DNA of 64,000 nucleotides from Sphaerolaimus hirsutus (GCA_964036195.1 OZ038454.1:24910315-24974314), one strand, 5' to 3'. Counted from the stretch's first letter, positions 21,701-30,681 are shown. Translations and numbers: made by a program. Notes: a model not told the origin generated them from the letters alone.

Positions 21701-23106
21701 ACTCTTCTTCTCAAGAAAACCTATATGTACTTGCTGATTGTTGGTTGGAGTAAAGGCACTGGTAACGTTTTGCCATTCTGGTAACCATGGTAATGTATTT
21801 GACGCATTTTCGATTTTGTATCCTACTTAAAAAACGCCCTGGAAATACCCACTCGCTCTTCTACTACCTACTATATTATGACACTTTTCGTTGTTTGTGA
21901 AACCCCTATAATACCTTTTTTATGAGCATGTTGGACACCACAAAATATCGTGGCACACGCCCGTTCTTTCAATAAAAAGATGCCAACATAAAACTACTTG
22001 ACACATGAATTTAATTGCCTAATTAACCCCCCAAAAAACAATAGCACACTAATCCATTTGTCACATAAACAATCCTCACGCTTTCATGAGAAAAACGATT
22101 CTTGGGTGACACCTTCTGGCATACTCACCCAAGCCTACCCCTAAAAGTAATAAATACATCATGTACATTGGATACATGATGTACATCATCCCAGAGGGGG
22201 CTATTTCGAGGGGGGGGGGGGCTTATCATTTCACCAGTCCATTTTGAGGGGGGTTAATTCAAGGGGGGTTAATTTGAGGTATACCCCGGTTACTTTACAC
22301 CTTGCACACGTGGTTCCCGCTGGAAGTGTGCCAACGATGGTTAACGCGTGCATGTTTCATAAAAACATGATAAAATTGATTGTTGTTATAATGTTATTCA
22401 TTAACATAATCACATCGATGACTTTTTTCATCTTTTTACAGAAATCGAATGATTTAATAATCATTGGCACGCTTCCAACACGAGACATAAATCAGTGCGA
22501 GGGCAGAGTATCATGTACGCTGACTATAATAAGGTATACTTAAATGTCGAAACTTAAATTGTCAAATCCACCATGAGATGTGCACACCATCTTTAATTTC
22601 TTTTTTTGTACCATTATAAAATATGAATACATTATGTACATATTTACATACTATACATGCTTATCTTATCTTGTTTTGTTTAACTGAATTTATGTGCATT
22701 CAACCGCTTCGCTGAAAAAAAACCCAAAAACTCAAAAAAAACTTTTCTGTGTTTCCGTGTTTCTGTGTAAAACAAAAACACAGAAACTCAATGAGTTTCT
22801 GTGTTCAATTTCTGTGTTTTTTCCATCGTTGGTAGTGAGAAGTGAAATGGCAAAGGCGAAGTAAAAAGAAAAAGAAAAAGTAATTTCTCTTCGCTTACGC
22901 TATTTCACTTGCCAATTCACTTGCCGTTTCACTTGGCCTTTGCGCTTTCACTTCTCACTTCTCATTTTGCTGAACTGCCACCAGGTGGAACAGAAGGGGA
23001 CAGTGGATTCCATGATCAGTCCTGTGATCTCGCTGCTCGCCACCTTATCTGTGAACACGACGTGTCAACAGCAAGTTTGTTAAATGGGGCGTTTACGGCT
23101 GGATGA
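6787..23106 (+). CDS. Secreted C-type lectin (single CTLD, 193 aa, five exons)
   Basis: Exons 6787-6901, 7430-7537, 8132-8317, 8630-8680 and 22985-23106 sum to 582 nt, exactly 194 codons including stop, all junctions phase 1. Exon 1 encodes a signal peptide (MYTLACLALAAMAVTL core) and ends at a GC-AG donor, AG|GCAAGT. The mature part is one C-type lectin domain: CKPLLGDPQRC, then HCADRAGRLPIL, WVDGHVKI, DWFYSNG, LWQPGEPYN, GDDCI and a final SCDLAARHLICE. Such proteins bind sugars and often act in innate immunity. The usual Ca/mannose EPN is EPY here, so sugar specificity is uncertain. Intron 4 is 14.3 kb and full of nested transposons; its donor is GG (CAG|GGGCC), though an in-frame GT 12 bases upstream (GATT|GTATCA) would give canonical splicing and keep the cysteine. 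A possible AATAAA lies at 23212. Confidence 0.8.
7122..7368. mobile_element. MITE, GTATACTC family (G type), in lectin intron 1
   Basis: TTTACACCCTGCACGC, GGTTCCCTCTGGAAG, CATTGGCACGCTTCCAACG and the end ATGTCCACCGAGTATAC occur in the same order as in copies at 22280, 39707 and 60524. The outermost left end is degraded. It lies between exons 1 and 2. Confidence 0.6.
9658..9850. mobile_element. MITE, TATACTCGGCGGAC family (E type), inside LTR
   Basis: Left end TATACTCCGCGGACCGCAAAG, right end AAGTGTGATGTCCGCTGAGTATA, about 193 bases, no coding. The same element lies in the 3' LTR at 20989-21181. Other copies: 30480, 38839, 48999 and 52838. Confidence 0.8.
10200..10207 (+). promoter_or_regulatory. 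LTR TATA box
   Basis: TATAAATA in the context GAGGCAGTATAAATACAG, about 440 bases before the AATAAA. It is the likely core promoter of the retrotransposon; the identical site is at 21531-21538 in the 3' LTR. Confidence 0.65.
10640..10645 (+). terminator. LTR polyadenylation signal
   Basis: AATAAA in TTTCAATAAAAAGATG; the counterpart in the 3' LTR at 21971-21976 would end the element's transcript. Confidence 0.55.
10818..10896 (-). other. Primer-binding site extended into a tRNA-Lys(CUU)-like sequence
   Basis: Three bases after the LTR the plus strand reads TGGCCCCCTGATTGGGG, the complement of a CCA-ended tRNA. Read on the minus strand it continues beyond a normal 18-base site: a seven-base anticodon loop CTCTTAA (anticodon CUU) sits between five-base arms TTGGA and TCCGA, followed by GGTCGTGGG and a TGGG/CCCA T-arm. 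TCTA/TAGA could form a D-stem. The acceptor stem does not pair, so this is a degenerate copy, not a working tRNA gene. Confidence 0.45.
10897..16289 (+). other. Long 5' leader of the LTR element, no gene recognised
   Basis: About 5.4 kb between primer site and gag without a convincing coding region. A GC-rich part at 13300-13700 has overlapping ORFs in two frames, probably chance. Possible splice acceptors occur at 13043 (TTTGCTGCAG) and just before gag (AATCCCAG near 16343), so a spliced gag message is conceivable. Part of a MITE right end is visible near 11940. Confidence 0.4.
16290..18044 (+). CDS. gag: Retrotransposon gag-like protein (584 aa)
   Basis: A single long frame whose middle (about residues 240-400) has the Retrotrans_gag pattern: FNGEESQSWAMFIESF, LLPPFLSGLALQCYEEL, DWRELRCALDRRFDTP and LPITRYAAHVHRLVRALNP. 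This domain builds the capsid-like particle that packages element RNA. The N-terminal part is helical and polar; the C-terminus is basic, then acidic (REDSESSTDGEY). No CCHC zinc knuckle, protease motif or frameshift into pol follows. The first ATG gives a hydrophobic start (MPCVGILLVCVYSV); the second ATG at 16359 (MENLPITQQ) looks a more natural gag start, as a possible acceptor lies just upstream. Codon use differs from the AT-rich flanks. The gag identity is well supported; the exact start is not. Confidence 0.85.
   Translation: MPCVGILLVCVYSVNCNPSIIRFMENLPITQQIPSFLNFKTMLQNVDNDLTLATRSPLEPADMTQNDDQLAEAVDLLVKAKHDPTQHLRPLQIAYNTMLQFLSNIVMDDESRQQLKSAMAAMKVDSLLKIVEIQARVASAAATRMAEDLLREHVCQPTTDGTSVMLAPTSTCQRRPAVPETITALVNEIHPRPRLDAPRTNAIPQTRSSYNSSNRAEPRSQAFNGMCWKLRLAALQRRVNLFNGEESQSWAMFIESFVTTMRSLGLSEKEQCDLLPPFLSGLALQCYEELSEVQRTDWRELRCALDRRFDTPAKRSLMRCELDAARQGSLPITRYAAHVHRLVRALNPTDTPAQIAQRTGEKVFCSMNPELTALVRLQSLQPPDDFQLLMVLLEQLQESATCIRNANLGWGGNGTRINALMPAPASGTAKTEEVPAHQWRLPTTNIRQVNYLGRTATPTADATRQPNNIQLSRTRDGRGERRTQEHLRFRPRERAQNPEQETAEKPTKDHASERQEPQAMASPSYKPRVIRKVQHVQQDNVEIREDSESSTDGEYNLTVPKGEIPALLAMLQESNPGLTMEDYE
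18045..18902 (+). other. Post-gag region with one exon-like ORF
   Basis: No pol motifs. A stretch at about 18260-18405 after AACCACAG reads RLAQAHKLMGQKGNSAWYVA and on to a stop, with coding-like composition. I do not recognise it. The rest is AT-rich with short ORFs only. Confidence 0.3.
18903..20314 (+). pseudogene. Broken downstream ORFs of the LTR element, possibly env-like
   Basis: Coding-like segments lie in different frames: one from 19024, a cysteine-containing one around 19200-19325, one at 19172-19477, a 161-residue one at 19570-20055, and a short one at 20129-20314 holding a hydrophobic segment of about 20 residues. Position (between gag and 3' LTR), cysteines, an N-x-T site and a late hydrophobic segment fit a degraded envelope-like glycoprotein. 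No family motif is recognisable, and stops and frame changes separate the parts, so it is not an intact gene. A captured host sequence is an alternative. Confidence 0.25.
20699..22145 (+). repeat. 3' LTR
   Basis: Aligns with the 5' LTR over 1447 bases at a constant offset of 11331 with three substitutions and no gaps by my reading. It includes the same internal MITE (20989-21181), TATA box and AATAAA. The flank AGTAA follows directly. Confidence 0.9.
22280..22527. mobile_element. MITE, GTATACTC family (G type)
   Basis: TATACCCCGGTTACTTTACACC at the left and AGAGTATCATGTACGCTGACTATA at the right, with GGTTCCCGCTGGAAG and CATTGGCACGCTTCCAACACG inside. Part of the nest within lectin intron 4. 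Confidence 0.65.
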
Positions 23107-23757
23107 CTAAATGTACCTAGTTGAAACGTAAAACGAAAAGTTACCTAAAGCGGCGTTTACACTGCAAAATGTGCCGACAATTCGAAAAGTAAAAAAGTTT
23201 CATAAATCCAGAATAAAGTTCCATATCTGCGAGAAAAAACAGGTCAGTATACTCACTAGTTAGTTGCACTCACATGCCAAATTTCAGATAAATCGGCCAT
23301 TTTGTTCCAGAGTTATAAGCATTTTAAAAATTTCACGTTGTCGGTTCGCTTTTTTTGATCAAAAAAATCTTGTTGTCGGCACAAGCTTTTGATTGGCGAC
23401 AATGTGACATTGAGCGCTTGTCGTCACAAGAAAAAAAATGTTTTCATGTGAGCCTGGTTTTTGTTGTTGATTGTCGCCACGAGCTGCGAACGTGTTTTTT
23501 TTCATTTTTTGTGACGACATTGACTTTACCACAGTTGCTTATAAAAGTGTATGAGGGAGTGGTGTAGTGAGTGATAGGGGGGAATGCATATGCTGTATTA
23601 CCTTGAATTATCCCCCCCATTGAATTTATCTTCCTTGAAATACCCCCAGGGGGCAGTTCAAGACCATGTAAAAGACCCTGCAAAGTGTAAAATGTCATGT
23701 GTCACGTAAAGGACCCTGTAAAATGTCAGGGTTTATACTAGCTACATACTTATTTAC
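23107..23757. other. Lectin 3' flank with MITE end and family fragments
   Basis: AAGCGGCGTTTACACTGC near 23151 is a terminal repeat whose mirror occurs at 31234-31252. AATAAA at 23212-23217 could end the lectin transcript. GGGGGCAGTTCAAGACCATG near 23650 is a left end of the intron-forming family followed by its CCCTGTAAAATG words. Confidence 0.45.
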
Positions 23758-24105
23758 CATATTACCACAAAATTACCACACATTACCCATGGGGGTTTAT
23801 TATTTCGCCAGAAAAATTTGAGGGGGGTCAATTCGAGGGGGTCTATTCGAGGGGGCTTCATTATTTCAACAGAAATTTTTGTAAGGATAGTAGTAAAAAA
23901 GTTGGCATTTTCATACCCAAAACAGGTAATAAATGCGTCCAAACAGGGTGTATTTGGACAAAAAAATGTAGTTTGCATCACAAACAAGTCTATGTGCAGC
24001 TGCAATACAAATAAGCAGTAAAAAACACATGCACATTGTATACATGATGTAAATCATTCTGGGGGGGAGGGTATTTCGAGGGGGGGGGTTTATTATTCTC
24101 ACCAT
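23758..24105. mobile_element. CCGTATT-family element, uninterrupted copy
   Basis: ACCCATGGGGGTTTATTATTTCGCC at the left and GGGAGGGTATTTCGAGGGGG at the right, with AATAAGCAGTAAAAAACACATG inside. It gives the intact order of the copy split at 9167/22279. The terminal TACCTC is weak here. Confidence 0.55.
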
Positions 24106-24205
24106 TCATTTTTTATATTTTAGTTTTTGTCACTCTTCCAATGTATTAGGGTGTAAACTATGTTTCTTATATGTTTTGCAGTATCAGAAATGAATATTCC
24201 CATTC

Positions 24206-24897
24206 TGTTGTACATTGGCCGATTTTGATCCCCTTCGAGTATGTTGGGGTTTGGGGTCTGGGCTATGACAAAAATTGTTTGTTTCCTCAAATAATCCCCC
24301 AGTCCTGAGATAAAAGGGGTCTAATAAAGGATAGTCATTTTACATGACTGAGCTGGTCGCTAGAATTTGAAGGCGAATAACTCGGCCATTTCTGGGCTGA
24401 TTTTGACTGTTCAACACTTGGCAAAATGATTGGCACGACCTGTAGATGCCGTTTTTGAGGTCGGATTAGTGATTTTTGAAGTTCTGAAGCGGAAGTTTGA
24501 AGTGTTACAATGTTTTATTGGAAAGAGATGTTGAGATAATTTTTCCGGTATGAATTCTCTTCGTCTAAACGATATGATAGCATGTTCAGAAACATTTTTT
24601 GCATTGAAAAACCGGGTCAAATCGGCATAAGGGATGTTGACATCACCAAGCCGACCTCAAAAATGTACTCTACAGGTTGTGCCGATCATTTTAAATGTTG
24701 AACGGCCAGAATCGGCCCAGAAATGGACGAGTTATTAAGCTCCGAATTGATCGGCCATGCAAAATGACTGTGTTTTTATAGACCCCCCTTATCTCAGGAC
24801 TGGGGGCATATTCAAGGAAAAAATTTTATCGTCAAAGCCCAGACCCCAAACCCAAACATACTCGAAGGGCATCAAAACCGGTGAATGTACAACAGAA
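24206..24897. mobile_element. Long inverted-repeat element, about 690 bp
   Basis: The left arm (CCGATTTTGATCCCCTTCGAG, AATCCCCCAGTCCTGAGATAA) is mirrored in the right arm (TTATCTCAGGACTGGGGGC, CTCGAAGGGCATCAAAACCGG). Inner arms with ACCTGTAGATGCC and GGTCGTGCC also pair imperfectly. Non-coding; related arms occur near 27850 and 61260. Confidence 0.7.
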
Positions 24898-25620
24898 TGG
24901 AATGCAGGAATGTGGAGATATTTGTATGAGATGGCAAAAAAAAGAAAGTTAGTTTACACCCTTATAATATCTACCTACCATTCTATTGCTTTGTGTGCAA
25001 AACCTGTGTGTAAAAATGTGCAAAACCTGCCTTTCCATTGGAATGATAAATGTTGGCACAATAAAATATAAAAAACACGTTCACAGCTTGTGACGGCAAT
25101 GTGCCAACAAACTGACACAAGACACACGCGACTGTCTGTGTTTTTGCTCGATTTGTCGGTTCGGGTCTCGTTAACGAGACCCAAACCGACAAAAATAAAA
25201 AATGGGACAATGGACCAAATGAAGTAGGAAAAAAACCCAGGTGTGTATTTATACACCATATTTCCTTGAAATACCCCTCCCCGTCTCGAAACACCCCCCT
25301 CAAAATGGCCACTATAAATTTTTTAGCCCCCGCTCGAAATACCCCCCCCAATCGATTGATTCATTTTGAAGAAAACTTGTTACATTCAAAATTTTGAATT
25401 CGGAAAACGTTCCCGCTTTGTATTTATTCAGATGCTGTCCATCCAGACGACGCTTGGATGGCATCATACCAAAAAACTCAACTACACTTTGACGGGGGGT
25501 TTGAATTGTGCGGGCAGAATTGAATAGTTTCACTATGTATATGCGTAAGCACGAGTCACCAAAACAGAGTTCTACGGGTTGGATACAGCGGGCATGATAT
25601 GACATCATGCAACTCATTGT
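24898..25620. other. No gene recognised; partial CCGTATT-type arm
   Basis: The hairpin GGGTCTCGTTAACGAGACCC lies near 25165. TTTCCTTGAAATACCCCTCC at 25258-25360 is a left arm of the CCGTATT family. The ORFs here lack splice or motif support. Confidence 0.4.
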
Positions 25621-25624
25621 ATAG

Positions 25625-26760
25625 TATCATGTACACCGAGTATAACGTATTTATGTTTACTCAAAAAGTTCTACTCGAGTACTGAGTAAATACGTTTATG
25701 TATACTTTGAAAAATGTACTCGCATTTATGCATACTTTTTGAAAGTACTCGAGTACAGAAAACGTATTTCAGATAGACTTTGTTATAGGCTTTTACAAGG
25801 CATAGATGGGAAAAAATTAAGAAAAACGCAAAAAATAGGAGAAATTTTTTTTCAAAAACAGCTGAAAGTAGACAAATAACCAGAGTTGTTCAAATACTGG
25901 TATTTTTGGAAAACGTAAACGTAAACGTAAATACGTTTTCAAATTTTGGAGTATAAATACTAAAACGTAAGGTATTTTTTAAATGCCTGGGGCCAGATTT
26001 AATACTCCCTACAGATTTGTAGGGTAGGGCAGACAGATTTTTTAAAGTTTAACCGCATCGACGCACATGCACCAAGAGCAAGGTGGTTCGTAAAATATAC
26101 AAAACCATCCCTTAAGGTTGCCGATATTGCAATATGATGTATATCACTTCGATTTTGGCCCGGAAATCACGATTTCGTCATTTATTGGCCGTCTGCCAAT
26201 TCGTTTTTTATTTTATTTTGTCGGGCGGGTTACTCGCATAGGTCACGCTTTTGTGTAGTCAGGGGGTCACTTTTTTAGTGTTCACTGTCTGCAACCGAAA
26301 CCATGAGGGCAGCGACAAGAAAGAAATGCATGCATGAGCGTACAAAAGCGCAACTTTTGCGAGTAACCTGCCCGACAAAATAAAATAAAAAACGAATTGG
26401 CAGACGGCCACGAAATGACAAAATCGTTATTTCCGAGCCAAAATCGAAGCGATAACCGTCATATTGCAATATCGGCGACCTTAAGGGATAGTTTCGTGTA
26501 TTTTATGAACCGCCTTGCTCTCGGTGCATGTGCGTCGATGCGGCTGAACTTTGAAAAATCTATCGGGCGTACGCCCTACCCTACAAATCTGTAGGGAGTA
26601 TTAAATCTGGCCCCTGGGAATACGTAAAATAAAACGTAAATGTAAAAAATTTTATCAAGTGCTACCACTATCAGTTAATATAAAAACAACGTTTTTACAA
26701 CATTATCTATTTACGTTCCTATTATCTTCATTGACATTGATATTACCTATATTTTAAACA
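25625..26760. mobile_element. Mosaic of ACGTAAAC-rich (D-type) MITE pieces
   Basis: Repeated words GTAAACGTAAACG, TACTCGAGTAC and GAAAACGTATTT match the hAT-like D family complete at 28632-29132. The block is interrupted at 25990-26613 by a different element. Confidence 0.5.
25990..26613. mobile_element. Harbinger-like MITE with CTG duplication (624 bp)
   Basis: Begins GGGCCAGATTTAATACTCCC and ends with its inverse GGGAGTATTAAATCTGGCCC, with arms of about 280 bases. CTG flanks both sides (25987-25989 and 26614-26616). The GGGCCAG end and CWG target match the intron-forming elements, but this copy is intergenic. Confidence 0.75.
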
Positions 26761-26849
26761 GAATGATGGGATCGGGATATTGAGTTGGATCGGAACCTGT
26801 TGACATTTGGCGTTGTTGTCAACTAGTGGGTGTAATTAAAAGTGTGAAC

Positions 26850-27097
26850 TAGTGTGTCAATCCCTCAAGTGGGGAACTAAAAAATAAAACAATTTATAGG
26901 TGAGAGGTAATGACAAGTTGAATGGCAAGTGATAAGTAAAAAAATGTAAATTTATAAGTGGCAAGTGGCAAGGTCACAAGAAACCACTAAAAATGTTTTA
27001 TCTTTTTACCTGCCTTCTCACTAATAAATTGACATCTCTCTCAACTTTGACTTCTCACTGATAAATCGTTCTAGTTCTCCACTTGCGGAATTGGCAA
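26850..27097. mobile_element. Inverted-repeat element related to the Kelch intron element
   Basis: The left GTGTCAATCCCTCAAGTGGGG and the inverted right end GTTGCCAATTCCGCAAGTGG match the ends of 2618-3044. The target duplication is unclear. No exon is recognisable around it. Confidence 0.5.
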
Positions 27098-27164
27098 CCT
27101 CTTAACATTTAAGCATGTTGAACTGACCATATAACACTACATTTGTCAAATAATAAAGTTCCGT

Positions 27165-27325
27165 TCACATATTTTTTACGTTTTTGCTGGTACCCAGGTA
27201 ATTGTGCCAGGAAAACGTAACAAAACGTAATGGTATTTTTGGAAAGCGTAAACGTAAACGTAAGTATGTATACCTGAATAACCGTGTATTTCGGGTAAAC
27301 GTAAATACGTTTTTGCAACTCTGCA
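27165..27325. mobile_element. Palindromic ACGTTTTT/GGTATTTTTGG element
   Basis: ACGTTTTTGCTGGTACCCAGG through GGTAAACGTAAATACGTTTTTGC. A close copy lies at 41245-41392 with CCCGGGTA and ACCGGGTATTTC palindromes. Non-coding. Confidence 0.55.
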
Positions 27326-27662
27326 AATAACACATGAACTAGTGAATTTGAAGGTTAAAATGATCAAAAAGGTATGAAAAATAGAGATTTTTAGTGAAAG
27401 TTGTGGCAAAAGCCCTAAAAAGTACACACTTTTATGTTTTATGGGGTAAAAAGTATTTTACTTGTGTTTACTCACAAGTAAAAGTAAAAAATTTACTTTA
27501 CGTTTTCTGTACTCAGGGGGTGAGTAAAAAATAAATACTTTACATTTATGTATACTTTGAAAAAAGTTCATTTTATCACTGATAATATCGGAATAATGGT
27601 GCAAATTCTGCCAATTTACTGCCAACTTCACAAATCAAGCTTTACCAATAAATATTGTTATA

Positions 27663-28236
27663 CAGGGGTGGGCATTTTCAGTTACCGCTGGAAAAACGCG
27701 ATAGCTTGAGCTATGGTTGAGCTATCACAGTGAAATTTTAACACAATCGAGTAGACTCCATAGGACACCTATTCTGAAGTTTGCGACCAAAACGGCCACA
27801 TTTTGTGTGGGTTATGGAACACACAGTTTTTTTGTGTAATTTTGTGTCTTAACCCCCTTTATCTCGGGACTGGGGTACTGTTCGAGAAAAAAAAAGAATT
27901 TGGTTGTAGCCCCGACCCCAAACCCCAACATATTTACTCAAAGGGCATCAAAATCGGCCAATGTACGACAGATTGGGATGACGCCAAAGCCAGTGACCCC
28001 CCCCCCCCCCCCTCAAATGCCACCCTTGATTTATCCTATCCTGACGCCGAGTCACAAAATTACACTAAAAACTGTGTGTTCCACAACTCACCCAAAATGT
28101 GCCCGTTTGGGTTGTAAACTTGCAGAATAGGTGTCCTATGGAGTGTACTCTATTGTGTTAAAATTTCACTGTGATAGCTCAACCGTAGCTCAAGCTATCA
28201 CGTTTTTCCAGCGGTAACTGAAAATGCCCACCCCTG
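27663..28236. mobile_element. hAT-type MITE with CAGGGGTGGGCA ends (574 bp)
   Basis: Starts CAGGGGTGGGCATTTTCAG and ends CTGAAAATGCCCACCCCTG, with about 120 bases of inverted arm. CAGGGGTGGGCA is a widespread hAT terminus. The 8-bp flanks (TTGTTATA and TATTTATA) match at six of eight positions. No transposase. Confidence 0.7.
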
Positions 28237-28239
28237 TAT

Positions 28240-28631
28240 TTATACCTTTGCACTTGGCAGCATAGTTGAAACATATTTACTTTTACTGGATAAATACATA
28301 AACTCGAGTACTCAGTGGGGATGAAAAAAAAACGTTTTTTCAATGATTCCATTTTTAAATAAAACTGTTTGTTTTTCAAAAGCTCCCAGACCCATAGTTT
28401 ATGAGTTTACATAAAAAGGTTTTATTAGACACATGGTAGTAATTTGTGATGTTATATATGGCCATAGAATGGATGTGGAGCCATGGAATGACATTATAAG
28501 TGGTGATTTCTGTCAAATATATTTGTTTTTTTGTAGACTTATGCATATCATCTTTTGTCAAATGTTCATGTCTGCAAGTGAAGTTGGGCACAGAATAGTG
28601 TTTAAATTAGGTTACAAAAGAAGGTTAATAC
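28240..28631. other. No gene recognised
   Basis: An ORF at 28433-28636 has no splice or motif support. D-type fragments border it. Confidence 0.3.
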
Positions 28632-29132
28632 CATAGTTGTTAAAACATATTTACTTTTACTCGCTAAATATGTATACTCAAGTACTGAGTAAGTACTTTT
28701 ACGTTTCCTCTGAAAAAAGTTCCAGTACTTGCTTTTATGTATACTTTTTGAAAGTATGCAAGTACAGAAAACGTATTCCAGATAGGCTTTTGTATCATTT
28801 TTTGAAGGCACAGAAGGAAAAAAATGGGAGAATATGCAAAAAATTGTGAAAATAGACAAAAATGAATATACAAGCCCATATCTAGCCAAAAATTTGCTTA
28901 GAATATGCAATAAGTTGTGAAAAGTTGTAATTTTTACTGAAAATTGGGGCGACATTTGCTCAAAAATACTCACATTTATGTTTTCCAGGAGAAAAGTATG
29001 TTTACTCATGTTTACTCAAGAGTAAAAGTAAATAAATTTACTTTATGTTTTCTGTACTCAAGGGGTGAGTAAAAATAACTACTTTATGTTTACGTATACT
29101 TTTAAAAAACTTCAGTACTTTGAACAACTCTG
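28632..29132. mobile_element. hAT-like MITE, D type, with exact 8-bp duplication
   Basis: Ends CATAGTTGTTAAAAC and GAACAACTCTG. GTTAATAC flanks both sides exactly (28624-28631 and 29133-29140). The interior is rich in TACTCGAGTAC/GTAAAC words. Second copy at 48240-48719. Confidence 0.8.
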
Positions 29133-29199
29133 GTTAATACATTGGCAGTGACGTTTCACACTGTAGAATTGTGGGGGCACTGTGGCTCTATATTGTATA

Positions 29200-29814
29200 C
29201 TATGACCAGGGTTGGCAAAATCTCAGAAAAAAATGAAAATAAAATGGAAAAATGAAGAATAAAATAAAATTAATGAAATAAAAATACAATTTTACTAAAA
29301 TTCAAATTTTTGTAATTTTTTTAAGCAAAATTTTACTAAAATTCAAATTTTGTAAAATTTTAGTAAAATTTTACAAACATTTGAATGTTTGTAAAATCCC
29401 ATATGAATAAAACAATTTTGATGAGTAATTCATTGATGGGAGGGGGTATAATTCAAGGAGGTAAGTAAACATTCGAACAGGGGGTATAATTTGAAGAGGT
29501 AGGCAATTCATTCATGTGCGTAGGGTACAATTGATATATTGTATCAAATATCAGATATCTACCTTTTTTTATATTGAATATCAATATCAAAAATTTTGAA
29601 AAAATATTGAATATCAAATATCAATATCAAAAATTTTGAAAAATATCAAATATCGATATTGAAGATTGACCATTTTTTTGATATATTGAACCTGTATAAT
29701 TTATTATTCCATAGTAAAAACTCAATATTATGACTGTAAAATTTTTGGTTCATTACTCAGATGTGTTCTGGTAGGCTTTCATACTAAGTGTGATGTCTGC
29801 CAAATATAATTCAG
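29200..29814. repeat. AT-rich low-complexity block (AAAATAAAAT, ATATCAAATATC)
   Basis: Starts at GGGTTGGCAAAATCTCAG, the end motif of the family also seen near 31527 and (inverted) 62500, then AAAATAAAAT runs, then ATATCAATATC repeats at 29545-29700. A partial E-type MITE right end (AAGTGTGATGTCTGCC) is at 29790-29810. Confidence 0.55.
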
Positions 29815-30315
29815 TCACTTGGGGGGGGGGTAATTTGAGGGGGTGGGTAATTCACCTACCTTGGGGGTTTACTATGAGGAGGTAGATAATTCATTCACGC
29901 CGGGAGGATAATTCAAGGGGTAGGTAATTCACACGGGGCTGGGGGTTACTGCTAGGGGATGAGTAATTCACCCAGGGGGGTAATTCGAGGGGATGGGTAA
30001 TTCACGCAGGTGGGATCACTCAAGGGGATGGTAATTCATGCAGGGGGGTAATTTGAGGGGATGGGTACTTCACAGGGGGGTAATTCGAGGGGATGAGTAA
30101 TTCACACGGGGAGGGGGTAATTCGAGGGGATGGGTAATTCACATTGAGGGGATAAGTCGAGGGGATGGGTAATTCATGTGGTGTGATAATTCAAGGAGAT
30201 GGATAATTCACGAGGGGATAAGTTGAGGGGATAGGTAATTACGCGGGGGGGGGGGGGGGGTAATTCGAGGCGGTAGGTAATTCATGCAGGAGGGATAATT
30301 CGAGGGGCTAGGTAT
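29815..30315. repeat. G-rich minisatellite (GGGGTAATTCGAGGGGATGGGTAATTCAC)
   Basis: About 14 imperfect tandem copies of a 30-36 bp unit. The unit resembles the right arm of CCGTATT elements (GGGTATTTCGAGGGGG), so the array probably grew from one by local amplification. Confidence 0.8.
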
Positions 30316-30479
30316 TTTATGGGAGCTGTTTTTGCTAAAAATAGTGCAATTCATATACTCTGTGAGTTACTTTATGCCGTACATTTTTCCTCGAGGAAAC
30401 ACTCCTGCAGTGTGATACGTCATAAATTTCAGCCGCTATCCAACTCGTTCCGGTGTGAAATACATAAAAAGAAAATAGG

Positions 30480-30676
30480 TATACCCGATGGACATCACAC
30501 TTTGTATGGAAACATACCATAACCCATCTGAATAATGAACCAAAAATTATACAGTTTTCATCATATTTCATTTCACTTTTACTATGGAATAATTAATTGC
30601 GAAATTTTTCACAAGATTTTATTCATTAAATTATGGTAGGATTCTGCACATAAATACTTTGCGGTCCGCTGAGTAT
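30480..30676. mobile_element. MITE, TATACTCGGCGGAC family (E type), reverse copy
   Basis: TATACCCGATGGACATCACACTT at the left and ATACTTTGCGGTCCGCTGAGTAT at the right, the reverse of the LTR-borne copy. About 197 bases. Confidence 0.75.
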
Positions 30677-30681
30677 GTGTC

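Larger units (their letters stand above)
9368..22145 (+). mobile_element. Young LTR retrotransposon, gag-only (non-autonomous), 12.8 kb
   Basis: Two 1447-bp direct repeats (9368-10814 and 20699-22145) differ at only three positions (9648, 10141, 10373 in the first copy). AGTAA flanks both outer ends (9363-9367 and 22146-22150), a 5-bp target duplication. A tRNA-like primer-binding region follows the left repeat at 10818, and a short purine tract (GGAGGG) precedes the right one. The 9.9-kb interior has one long gag-like ORF and later short ORFs. I found no aspartic protease, RT, RNase H or integrase, so it would depend on another element's enzymes. It lies in lectin intron 4, same orientation as the gene. 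The near-identity of the LTRs implies very recent insertion. Confidence 0.9.
9167..22279. mobile_element. CCGTATT-family element split by the LTR retrotransposon
   Basis: The left half (9167-9367) starts TACCTCAAAATACCCCCATGGG, and the right half (22151-22279) ends GGGGGGTTAATTTGAGGTA. The same internal order, AGCAGTAA then ACATGATGT and TTTCGAGGGGG, is seen uninterrupted at about 23758-24105, so the LTR element landed in a pre-existing copy. Confidence 0.65.
8709..22831. mobile_element. hAT-like element with 8-bp duplication, split by later insertions
   Basis: The ends are CAACGATGG (8709) and CCATCGTTG (22831). The 8-bp GTAGTGAG flanks both sides exactly (8701-8708 and 22832-22839), as expected for hAT. 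Left and right parts share poly-A/T and TTTCTGTGTTTTGAG motifs (8740-8890 and 22720-22830). No transposase is seen. It sits inside the lectin intron-forming element. Confidence 0.75.
8681..22984. mobile_element. Intron-forming element of lectin intron 4 (split by insertions)
   Basis: The left part is 8681-8708 (GGGCCAGTTCCGCAAAATGAG) and the right part 22840-22984, ending CTCATTTTGCTGAACTGCCAC followed by CAG. The ends are inverted repeats of about 50 bases once the nested insert is taken out, leaving an element of roughly 175 bases. CAG is duplicated (8678-8680 and 22982-22984), and removal restores IKAG-GTEGDSG in the lectin domain. Confidence 0.7.
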
